From an uncultured Alphaproteobacteria bacterium (GTDB lineage: Bacteria; Pseudomonadota; Alphaproteobacteria; Rs-D84): a stretch of DNA of 22,931 nt. The notes beneath the pieces were generated by a model that saw only the letters and a program-made list of their open reading frames with translations, searched no databases and had not been told where the DNA came from. Position numbers and translations under genes: made by a program. Below, piece by piece: positions 16,791 through 22,931 of this stretch. The stretch is taken from NCBI GenBank assembly GCA_937888635.1, contig CALARG010000038.1, positions 1 through 22,931 on the forward strand, in the 5' to 3' direction. Each line of letters starts with the position of its first letter. Within the stretch, counting starts at the first letter, position 1.

Positions 16791-17666
16791 ATGATGCAAT
16801 CTGGATGGATTATCTTGGACAAAGATTCTGGGCTGTTTTCACGAACGGCGGGTGGTCGCATTGCGCGAATGCTGGGGACAAAAAAGTTTGGTCATATCGG
16901 CACATTGGATCCGATGGCAACGGGTGTATTACCAATTGCGATTGGTGATGCAACAAAAATGATACCATTTGTCCAGGATATAAATCCCCACACCAAAGAA
17001 TACCTGTTTTCATGCGTATTCGGCTTTGAAACAGATACATTAGATATAACAGGTCGCGAAATAAATCGTAATGACCTGGTTCTGTCTGACGAACAAATTA
17101 TACACGCTCTGCCCGATTTTATTGGGCGCATATCCCAAACACCACCTATGTATTCTGCAGTGCATGTTGATGGTGCCCGTGCACACGAATTGGCGCGTCA
17201 TAATAAAATTGTTGAAATTCCACCACGCAGTGTTGAAATTTTTGAACTGAAATATCTGGGCCTGCGGGACGGCTCATGGCATTTTCACATGCGTTGTTCC
17301 ACCGGCACATATGTTCGTTCTGTTGCGCGTGATATTGCGAAAAAGTATGGCGCATTTGCCACGGTTGATATGATACGGCGCACATCTGCAAACGGGTTTG
17401 ACATAAAAAATGCTGTAAAACTTGATTTTTTGGAAAAAGTATTTAATAATAGTGGAAATTTAGGTTCAAACCTAAAACCGATTGATTTTGGACTGGGGGA
17501 CATTCCGGTTCTGAATCTGTCCGATAAAGATGCTGAATTTTACAGAAACGGTGGCTTTATCAAAACTGATGTGGCAAATGGTTTGTATCGTGTTTATACG
17601 GATGACCTGTTCATTGGTATTGGCGCGGTATCTGAAAATTTACTGCATCCGAAAAGAACAATATAA
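16791..17666 (+). CDS. truB: tRNA pseudouridine-55 synthase TruB
   Basis: Makes pseudouridine 55 in the T loop of tRNA. The 291-residue product has the family core: GWIILDKDSGLFS, GHIGTLDPMATGVLPIAIGDATKM with catalytic Asp40, TPPMYSAVHVDGARAHELAR and CSTGTYVRSVARDIAKKYG. A C-terminal TruB_C/PUA-like tail (about 235-291) follows. Either of two adjacent ATGs (16791 or 16794) may start it; there is no clear Shine-Dalgarno, and the 3-base gap from mutS suggests re-initiation. rpsO follows after 22 bases, the common truB-rpsO arrangement. Confidence 0.95.
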   Translation: MMQSGWIILDKDSGLFSRTAGGRIARMLGTKKFGHIGTLDPMATGVLPIAIGDATKMIPFVQDINPHTKEYLFSCVFGFETDTLDITGREINRNDLVLSDEQIIHALPDFIGRISQTPPMYSAVHVDGARAHELARHNKIVEIPPRSVEIFELKYLGLRDGSWHFHMRCSTGTYVRSVARDIAKKYGAFATVDMIRRTSANGFDIKNAVKLDFLEKVFNNSGNLGSNLKPIDFGLGDIPVLNLSDKDAEFYRNGGFIKTDVANGLYRVYTDDLFIGIGAVSENLLHPKRTI

Positions 17667-17688
17667 AAATAAAAAAAGGGAAAATATA

Positions 17689-17961
17689 ATGTCCGTAACA
17701 AAAGAAAAAAAGTCTGAATTGATTCAGGCATATAAAGTATCTGAACAAGATAACGGTGGTTCTGTTGAATCCCAGGTTGCAGTGTTAACAGAACGTATTC
17801 GCAACTTAACAGAACATATGAAGGCAAACCACAAAGACAACCACTCAAAACGCGGTCTGTTGTTGATGGTAAACCGTCGTAAAAAATTGTTGGCCTATAT
17901 CAAGAAACGCAATCCATCTGATTACGAAGCCTTGATTAAGAAATTAGGTCTGCGTAAATAA
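17689..17961 (+). CDS. rpsO: 30S ribosomal protein S15
   Basis: Small-subunit protein that binds the central domain of 16S rRNA; in E. coli it represses its own translation. The 90-residue product matches S15: LIQAYKVSEQDNGGSVESQVAVLTERI, then HKDNHSKRGLLLMVNRRKKLLAYI. The frame is open back to 17530 inside truB, but the ATG at 17689 gives the standard length and has AGGG 8 bases upstream. A strong bidirectional terminator follows directly. Confidence 0.97.
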   Translation: MSVTKEKKSELIQAYKVSEQDNGGSVESQVAVLTERIRNLTEHMKANHKDNHSKRGLLLMVNRRKKLLAYIKKRNPSDYEALIKKLGLRK

Positions 17962-17988
17962 AAAATACCGGCAATCGCCGGTATTTTT
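17961..17988. terminator. Shared bidirectional terminator of rpsO (+) and nth (-)
   Basis: AAAAATACCGGC (17961-17972), loop AATC, GCCGGTATTTTT (17977-17988). The A-run on one side and T-run on the other give a T-tract on both strands. It occupies the entire gap between two converging stop codons, so one 28-base element serves both genes. Confidence 0.88.
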
Positions 17989-18636
17989 TTATTTCTGTAA
18001 TTTTTTTCTAAATGGGCAAAATTCTGCGGCGGCGCATATCTCGCATTTTGGTCGCAATGCTGTACAGACATATCGACCATGCAGGACCATAACATGATTT
18101 ACCTTGTCATGATATTTGCGCGGAATTTTTGAGAGTAATTTTGCCTCTACCTTTTCTGGTGTGTTATCAGAATCACCAACCCATCCAAAGCGGTGTGCAT
18201 TGCGGAAAACATGCGTATCCACGCCGATGTTTGGTGCGCCCCACAAAACATTGCAAACAACATTTGCAGTCTTTTGCCCGATACCTGGCAGGCGCATCAA
18301 TTCATCACGATTGTGATATTTTTCTGGGAAGGTATCCGTAATATTTTCCGTCGCCAGAATTTCGGCCAACGCGATAATATTTTTTGCCTTGTTATTAAAG
18401 AAGGAAATAACCCGAATATGATTTTTTAACCCGTCAATGCCCAGGGCTAACATCTTCTGTGGTGTTGGTGCCACACGAAACAGTTCGGGTGTCACTTCGT
18501 TCACTTTTTTATCTGTTGCCTGGGCAGACAGAATCACTGCCACCGCAAAGTTAAATTCATTTGTATGATACAGTTCCGACCGAATTGTCATATCAACGGT
18601 CGGGATAACTGCGTCAAAATATTGTGCCGGTGTCAT
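17989..18636 (-). CDS. nth: Endonuclease III (base-excision DNA glycosylase/AP lyase)
   Basis: Removes oxidised pyrimidines and nicks the abasic site. The 215 residues have the helix-hairpin-helix LPGIGQKTANVV with catalytic Lys122, the conserved Asp140 in GVDTHVFR, and a complete 4Fe-4S loop Cys191-x6-Cys198-x2-Cys201-x5-Cys207. Length equals E. coli Nth (211). It follows the small Cys-rich gene after 6 bases, and so probably belongs to the ileS transcript. Confidence 0.96.
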   Translation of the reverse strand: MTPAQYFDAVIPTVDMTIRSELYHTNEFNFAVAVILSAQATDKKVNEVTPELFRVAPTPQKMLALGIDGLKNHIRVISFFNNKAKNIIALAEILATENITDTFPEKYHNRDELMRLPGIGQKTANVVCNVLWGAPNIGVDTHVFRNAHRFGWVGDSDNTPEKVEAKLLSKIPRKYHDKVNHVMVLHGRYVCTALRPKCEICAAAEFCPFRKKLQK

Positions 18637-18642
18637 TATCGT

Positions 18643-18855
18643 TTATTTTTGTTTTTGCTGTCGCAGCAGTGTCAAGATTTCTTCATTTTGCATTTGAATT
18701 GCACACATGTTGCGCAACAACAGTTCAGTTTCTTTTGATATCCCAAAAGTAAAACAGGCTTTATACCCACAATATTCTGATGTTACACAATCTCCTGTTC
18801 TTGCTGCACGGTATTTACATTTTTGTAACGGGTTTAAACAATATTTTTCTGCCAT
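18643..18855 (-). CDS. Small Cys-rich protein of unknown function
   Basis: A 70-residue soluble protein I do not recognise. Its N-terminal half has five cysteines (Cys6, 13, 23, 29 and 34) in CLNPLQKC, GDC, YCGYKAC, with a sixth at 51; the C-terminal half (about 40-70) is a charged, Gln-rich helix. The spacing could bind a metal or an iron-sulfur cluster, but it matches no motif I know. A run of six G about 6 bases before the ATG (18855) is a strong ribosome binding site, favouring a real gene. It sits between ileS (11 bases upstream) and nth (6 bases downstream). Its own role and any link to the Fe-S enzyme Nth are speculation. Confidence 0.75.
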   Translation of the reverse strand: MAEKYCLNPLQKCKYRAARTGDCVTSEYCGYKACFTFGISKETELLLRNMCAIQMQNEEILTLLRQQKQK

Positions 18856-18866
18856 AACTTACCCCC

Positions 18867-21800
18867 CTATGCCTTTTTAACGGAAATACTTAAAGTATAC
18901 CCTTCTATATCCTTGCTGTATTCGCCGTCACCGCAAACCATTTCAACAACCAACGCATCGCGCATAATGCGGCGTTTATGCTGTTCAATTGCCATTGCCA
19001 ACGCAGGTTCTGCCGAATATGTCAGCACAATACGATCAGACACATCCAACCCCGCTACCTTGCGTGTATCCTGGATAAAGCGCAACGCATCATTTGCCAA
19101 CCCTTCGGCCACCAGTTCTGAATTAACATCTGTGTCCAGAACGACCACCGCGGTGTTATCTGGCAATGCTGCGCCGGTTATACCATCACGCATGTTCAGG
19201 CGCATTTCAAATTCGTCTGAATTTAATGTATGACCTGCGGCAATTAATTTATCACCTGCAATTTCATAGTCTCCGCGCTTAACAGTTGGGATAATTTCCT
19301 TTAACGCACCGCCCAGACGCGCCCCAATTTTTGGTGTAATCAGATACACAAAACTGTCGGCGATATTATTAAATGTTTCGCGGAATATGACCGATTTAAC
19401 ATTTAATTCGTCTTTGATAATATCGGCGTATTCCGGCATATTTGCGCCCGCCACCGTCAGCGAATTTAAAGGCAAACGATTGCGCAGTTTATATTGTTCG
19501 CGCAACTGTTTTCCAACCGATACAATTGATTGTACGCGTCGCATATCATCAACGATTTGCGTATCAACTGCGCCCACTGTTGGGAAAGTGGTCAAATGCA
19601 CAGATTCATCCCCCGTCAGGTTTTTATAGATATATTCTGCAACGAATGGCGCAAACGGCGCAATCACGCGACAGAATTTCACCAACACGGTATACAGTGT
19701 ATCAAACGCCGCCTGTTCTTCGTCCCAGAAACGCGCGCGCCCGCGTCTGATATACCAGTTGTTCAGGATATCCAAGAATCGTACAAATTCTTTGATTGCC
19801 ACATCTGGTTTATATTCATCCAGCGCATTTTTCACCACGCGAACCAGAACATTTAATTCTGCCAGGATATATTTATCCAACGGATTATCTGCCACATCAA
19901 TTTCATGCGCAACCACATTACCCGCATTCGCATACAGGGTAAAGAAGTGATACGCATTCCACAGCGGTGTTTGAATTGTTTTTGTTGAATCAACAAATAC
20001 CTTGCCTTCTTTATCAACAGGTACTGGTTCCGCCTTCATAAAGTTTGACCCCAGTATATATAAACGCACGGCATCTGCACCATATTGTTCAATTTGATCG
20101 CTTGGGTCAACAAAGTTGCGCAATGATTTAGAGAATTTTTTCTTATTTTCATCCACCACCATACCGTTTGCAGACACCGCCTTGAACGCAGGCTTGTCAA
20201 ACAATGCCGTCGCCAACACCATCAGCGCATAGAACCAACCGCGTGTTTGGTCTTGACCTTCTATGATATAGTCTGCCGGAAATGTCGCCGCAAAGCGTTC
20301 TGCATTTTCAAATGGATAGTGCAACGATGCCCATGGCATAGACCCACTTTCCACCCAGCAATCCAGAACATCTGTTATGCGTGTCCAACCGTCCTTGGTC
20401 AGTTTATCCAGTGTTGGGCGATGCAAATCATCAATTTTCACCCCAAAGAATTCTTCTAATTCTGCGATTGAACCGAATACCTTGTATTCGCCGTCCTTTT
20501 CCCAGATTGGCAAAGGCATCCCCCAGAAACGATTTCGTGAAATTGACCATGGGCGTGCATTTTCAATCCATGAACGGAATCTCTCGCCGGCCGATGTCCA
20601 ATTAACCAACGCGTTATTTGCAATCAGTTTATCTTTTATCTTTGGCACATCAATATACCAAGAATCCGTTGCGCGATATATTAATTTTTCTTTTGAACGG
20701 TCGCCAAATGGATAGGAATGCTTGTATTGTTCTTTCTTGACCAGTCGCCCATTTGATTTCATCCATTCTAAAATCCCAGGTGTTGCCGCAAAGATATTTT
20801 GCCCTGCAAAATCCACAACTGTTTCATCAAAGTTTCCATATGTATCAACATTTAACAAAACCGGGAACTTTGGGTCTATATTTTTTGCCGCCCAAAAGTC
20901 ATCGGCACCATACGCTGGCGCAATGTGTACGATACCTGTACCATCAGAATCCGAAACATAGTCCGCCGGGATTACCTGAAATAATAATTCGGACCCGCCC
21001 GCATAATATGGGAACAACGGTGCATAGTGTAATCCAACCAAATCTGCCCCCTTAACAGAACCGATTTTTGTTGCATTTGCGAATTGTTTTTCGTATGACT
21101 TCAGGCGCGATGCAGCAACAACATAAACCGCACCGTCTTCGTCCTGCATACGCACATATTCCATGTTGGGGTTTACCGCCAACGCAGAATTTGCCGGCAG
21201 TGTCCATGGTGTTGTTGTCCATGCAATCGCGCGGTCACCATTTTCTAGTTCAAACCAAACCGTCACAGCATCATCAACAATTTCGCGATAGTCACTGGAT
21301 GCTTCGGAATTTGACACAACTGTACCATTTACCCAGTCATATGGATTAACACTATAATCTTTGTACAACAGACCTTTTTTATACAGCGACTTTAATGTCC
21401 ACAGCATAGATTCCATATAGTTTTTATTCATGGTCTTATAACCATATTCATCGCCAATATCAACCCAGCGTCCCATACGCGTAATAAAGCGATTCCATTC
21501 ATTTGTATATGTCATAACATCCGTACGGCACATATCACAGAACGCGTTGATACCATCTGTTGCAACGATATCTTTGGCGGCGCGGCCCTGTTGTTTCTCA
21601 ACAGAATTTTCTGCCGGCAGCCCGTGGCAATCCCACCCCAGTTCACGACGCACAAACCGCCCATTCATTGTCTGGAAACGCGACACCATATCTTTGACCA
21701 CAGACACGCCCAAATGCCCCCAGTGTGGTTTACCATTGGCAAAAGGGGGACCGTCAAAGAAACTGAACGGATGTCCCTGCTTGGTCTGATTCAGCGACTT

Positions 21801-21890
21801 ATGAAAAGTGTCATTTTCGCGCCAGAATTCCAAAATCTGCTGTTCCAATTCTGGAAAGTTTGCGCGTGGGTCTGTTTTTGGGTATGCCAT
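18867..21890 (-). CDS. ileS: Isoleucyl-tRNA synthetase, eukaryote-like type 2
   Basis: Charges tRNA-Ile and edits valine. The 1007 residues carry PFANGKPHWGH (HIGH variant HWGH at 56-59), RRELGWDCHGLPAENSVEKQ (81-100), the CP1 editing insertion (about 190-400), and the KMSKS variant KFSKS (585-589) in ENKKKFSKSLRNFVDP, then an anticodon-binding domain (about 640-800) and a long C-terminal part. The motif contexts follow the type 2 (eukaryotic/rickettsial) IleRS group rather than the common bacterial type 1, and the C-terminal CxxC zinc finger of type 1 is absent. Type 2 enzymes are generally insensitive to mupirocin (family knowledge). GGAG stands about 7 bases before the ATG. First gene of ileS-Cys-rich-nth. 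Confidence 0.95.
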   Translation of the reverse strand: MAYPKTDPRANFPELEQQILEFWRENDTFHKSLNQTKQGHPFSFFDGPPFANGKPHWGHLGVSVVKDMVSRFQTMNGRFVRRELGWDCHGLPAENSVEKQQGRAAKDIVATDGINAFCDMCRTDVMTYTNEWNRFITRMGRWVDIGDEYGYKTMNKNYMESMLWTLKSLYKKGLLYKDYSVNPYDWVNGTVVSNSEASSDYREIVDDAVTVWFELENGDRAIAWTTTPWTLPANSALAVNPNMEYVRMQDEDGAVYVVAASRLKSYEKQFANATKIGSVKGADLVGLHYAPLFPYYAGGSELLFQVIPADYVSDSDGTGIVHIAPAYGADDFWAAKNIDPKFPVLLNVDTYGNFDETVVDFAGQNIFAATPGILEWMKSNGRLVKKEQYKHSYPFGDRSKEKLIYRATDSWYIDVPKIKDKLIANNALVNWTSAGERFRSWIENARPWSISRNRFWGMPLPIWEKDGEYKVFGSIAELEEFFGVKIDDLHRPTLDKLTKDGWTRITDVLDCWVESGSMPWASLHYPFENAERFAATFPADYIIEGQDQTRGWFYALMVLATALFDKPAFKAVSANGMVVDENKKKFSKSLRNFVDPSDQIEQYGADAVRLYILGSNFMKAEPVPVDKEGKVFVDSTKTIQTPLWNAYHFFTLYANAGNVVAHEIDVADNPLDKYILAELNVLVRVVKNALDEYKPDVAIKEFVRFLDILNNWYIRRGRARFWDEEQAAFDTLYTVLVKFCRVIAPFAPFVAEYIYKNLTGDESVHLTTFPTVGAVDTQIVDDMRRVQSIVSVGKQLREQYKLRNRLPLNSLTVAGANMPEYADIIKDELNVKSVIFRETFNNIADSFVYLITPKIGARLGGALKEIIPTVKRGDYEIAGDKLIAAGHTLNSDEFEMRLNMRDGITGAALPDNTAVVVLDTDVNSELVAEGLANDALRFIQDTRKVAGLDVSDRIVLTYSAEPALAMAIEQHKRRIMRDALVVEMVCGDGEYSKDIEGYTLSISVKKA

Positions 21891-21910
21891 AATTATACTC
21901 CGTCTTTATA

Positions 21911-21961
21911 TTAAAAATGGGCGCCCATGCGCCCCAGCCACCGCCAAAGCGCAGTGTCCAT
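21911..21961 (-). CDS. Possible 16-codon leader ORF across the ileS leader hairpin
   Basis: On the minus strand ATG at 21961 opens MDTALWRWLGRMGAHF and stops at TAA (21913-21911) in the T-tract after the hairpin. Two Trp codons lie just ahead of the stem and no Ile codon is present. No Shine-Dalgarno precedes it; the upstream sequence is AT-rich. It is not in frame with ileS. May be chance. Confidence 0.22.
   Translation of the reverse strand: MDTALWRWLGRMGAHF
21913..21934 (-). terminator. Terminator-like hairpin in the ileS leader
   Basis: On the minus strand GGGCGC (21934-21929), loop ATGG, GCGCCC (21924-21919), then A and five T. It lies between the predicted ileS promoter and the ileS ribosome binding site, so it would cut off the operon's own transcript. 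TGCGC at 21953-21949 can pair with GCGCA at 21932-21928 and so compete with the stem. Confidence 0.6.
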
Positions 21962-22001
21962 TATTTAATAATAATTATTGTTGTTTGTTTCATCACGCCC
22001 C

Positions 22002-22030
22002 AGCGTACAACGAATAAAGACAAAAATCAA
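22002..22030 (-). promoter_or_regulatory. Candidate promoter of ileS
   Basis: On the minus strand TTGATT (22030-22025) and TACGCT (22007-22002), spacing 17; start expected near 21995, giving a leader of about 105 bases. The -10 is weak, but no better match lies in the gap. Confidence 0.4.
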
Positions 22031-22062
22031 GCACAGAAGAAAAATTAATCGCACACAAACAC

Positions 22063-22091
22063 TTGACAAATAACAATGCTTGTCCTATAAT
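22063..22091 (+). promoter_or_regulatory. Consensus sigma70-type promoter of the 90-residue ORF
   Basis: TTGACA (22063-22068) and TATAAT (22086-22091) with a 17-base spacer: a full match to consensus at both boxes. Predicted start near 22098, leader about 27 bases. Confidence 0.85.
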
Positions 22092-22124
22092 TCTGCGCGA
22101 ATAAAATAAAACAAAGGTATTATT

Positions 22125-22397
22125 ATGTCCGTAGAAGATGTTTTTAATATTGTGACCCGTGCACACCAGATTAAGAAATGGAAACGCGAATATCGTGTAT
22201 ATTCTGATGTTGGCATTGTATTTATTTACCGTGACGAGAATGGCATGCCGCAGTATTATGTGTACCACACAGATGGCACCCGTCGCCAATTTTCTGATTT
22301 TGAATCCAAGATTTTATCAACACAGATTGAAAATCGTTATGTTGAATTATGCAAGAATGCTCTGGAAAACATGGCGTATCAGAATAAAACAAAATAA
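22125..22397 (+). CDS. Small protein of unknown function, strongly promoted
   Basis: A 90-residue soluble protein I do not recognise. It begins with a predicted helix (about 2-20), followed by strand-rich sequence (YRVYSDVGIVFIYRDENGMPQYYVYHTDGT, about 23-52) unusually rich in Tyr, and ends in a helix (about 55-82). There is no signal peptide, membrane segment or Cys cluster (one Cys only). AAAGG (22113-22117) lies 7 bases before the ATG, a perfect promoter precedes it and a terminator follows, so it is a one-gene transcription unit. The expression signals argue strongly that the gene is real and abundant; its function cannot be read from the sequence. Confidence 0.8.
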   Translation: MSVEDVFNIVTRAHQIKKWKREYRVYSDVGIVFIYRDENGMPQYYVYHTDGTRRQFSDFESKILSTQIENRYVELCKNALENMAYQNKTK

Positions 22398-22400
22398 CAC

Positions 22401-22425
22401 ATCCCCAGATATGGGGATTTTTTTT
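22401..22425 (+). terminator. Terminator after the 90-residue ORF
   Basis: ATCCCC (22401-22406), six-base loop, GGGGAT (22413-22418), then an uninterrupted T-run to 22425. A textbook intrinsic terminator. Confidence 0.92.
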
Positions 22426-22450
22426 ATAAACTGTAATATTGGGTGTTGTT

Positions 22451-22479
22451 TTGATTTTTTTATGTTTTTATGATAGAAT
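22451..22479 (+). promoter_or_regulatory. Promoter of the 122-residue ORF
   Basis: TTGATT (22451-22456) and TAGAAT (22474-22479), spacing 17. Predicted start near 22486, leader about 28 bases. Confidence 0.6.
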
Positions 22480-22513
22480 ACTAAGGTAAATATAGATAAA
22501 AAAAGGAAAAAAA

Positions 22514-22882
22514 ATGGAAAAAAAAGCTATAAATGTGTCAGACGACTTCAGACAAAGTGCGATTGAAGTTGTTGAAAAAATTGTTGCAAAGGGGCAGTTG
22601 CAATACACCATGAAGGAACTGGGGAATGGCAAATGGATTGAAAAATATATTATCCCAGGAACGCAAGTTGCTATCGTTTTTGCTGATATTATTTCAAATG
22701 AGCCAGGATTGTGCGATGTTTCAATAGGTGATGATGTGATCCGTTTTGCGAACAAAGAACAGGTTCAAAGATTATTTGTGTCTGTCAGAAAGCGCAGAAA
22801 AGAATTAGGACAAGAAATACAAACAGAAAAAGAAACTCAGTTATTAGATAAATTGCAAGAATATTTAACCAACATGAAATAA
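22514..22882 (+). CDS. Small charged protein of unknown function
   Basis: A 122-residue soluble protein I do not recognise. N-terminal helix (about 8-26), a central strand-rich part (about 28-75, with TMKELGNGKWIEKYIIPGTQVAIVFADI) and a long charged C-terminal helix (about 78-120) rich in Lys, Glu, Arg and Gln. No signal peptide or membrane segment. AAGG (22503-22506) lies 7 bases before the ATG. Codon use is more AT-rich and uses more AGA and AAG-type codons (e.g. several aga Arg) than the housekeeping genes here, which could indicate later acquisition or simply lower expression. It has its own promoter; no terminator is visible before the right edge. Confidence 0.72.
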   Translation: MEKKAINVSDDFRQSAIEVVEKIVAKGQLQYTMKELGNGKWIEKYIIPGTQVAIVFADIISNEPGLCDVSIGDDVIRFANKEQVQRLFVSVRKRRKELGQEIQTEKETQLLDKLQEYLTNMK

Positions 22883-22931
22883 AATAATATCGTTTAATAC
22901 CATTAAAACCTGTCAAGAATATCGGCAAAAC

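Noticed and set aside
17530..17688. 53-codon upstream extension of rpsO
   Set aside because: It lies inside truB and S15 is 90 residues from the start at 17689.
21891..21960. T-box riboswitch before ileS
   Set aside because: The leader is only about 105 bases and no AGUA bulge or T-box UGGN sequence in proper arrangement could be found; the TGG triplets belong to the mini-ORF.
21993..22289. 98-codon minus-strand frame across the 22063 promoter
   Set aside because: It runs through a consensus promoter and the 90-residue gene, and has no ribosome binding site or family match.
1..22931. CRISPR array, transposon, phage gene, tRNA or rRNA
   Set aside because: No regularly spaced repeats, transposase or integrase motifs, T-loop/GGTTC-type tRNA signatures or rRNA-like sequence noticed on reading both strands; a covariance-model scan was not possible.

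Overview
The window reads as an ordinary housekeeping stretch of a chromosome from a moderately AT-rich alphaproteobacterium-like Gram-negative. G+C looks like roughly 40-43% by eye and was not computed. Evidence for an outer membrane is direct: lptF, lptD and a SurA-like chaperone are present. A rod-shape wall-synthesis cluster is also present. Lineage is inference: the lptF-lptD-surA-like order, a type 2 (eukaryote-like) isoleucyl-tRNA synthetase of the kind also found in rickettsias, compact genes and many 4-base ATGA overlaps suit a reduced host-associated or gut alphaproteobacterium, but nothing here fixes a genus. The genetic code is standard: TAA, TAG and TGA all end genes and TGG encodes Trp.

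Layout. (1) 1-4045, minus strand: mreC-mreD-mrdA-rodA, the elongation machinery, with overlapping genes and rodA running off the left edge; mreB is not next to mreC. (2) 4046-4186: a divergent promoter region. (3) 4187-8118, plus strand: rpmI-rplT, then a terminator hairpin, then pheS-pheT. (4) 8156-13978, plus: a strong promoter practically on top of the lptF start, then lptF-lptD-surA-like-rlmN and an unrecognised TrpF-like TIM-barrel gene, nearly all translationally coupled, closed by a palindromic terminator. lptG, which normally accompanies lptF, is absent from the cluster. (5) 13982-17988, plus: promoter, xseB-mutS-truB-rpsO, and a terminator shared head-on with nth. (6) 17989-22030, minus: ileS, a small Cys-rich protein gene and nth, with a terminator-like hairpin in the ileS leader. 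(7) 22063-22931, plus: two single small genes of unknown function, each with its own good sigma70-type promoter.

How the genes work together: the left cluster builds the lateral wall; the ribosomal protein and tRNA synthetase genes serve translation; lptF/lptD/surA-like export LPS and fold outer-membrane proteins; xseB, mutS and nth are DNA repair; truB and rlmN modify RNA.

No mobile element, CRISPR array, phage gene, tRNA or rRNA was seen, and I do not see a complete novel multi-gene system. The points most worth a second look are: terminator-like hairpins in front of two tRNA synthetase genes (pheS and ileS), each overlapped by a short Trp-containing reading frame that stops in the T-tract; an apparently leaderless lptF; a divergent TrpF-fold protein coupled to rlmN; the Cys-rich ORF between ileS and nth; and a striking codon-context bias in which codons ending in CT are nearly always followed by G. 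No intergenic stretch exceeds 300 bases; the longest (21891-22124) holds the ileS leader and promoter and a divergent promoter.
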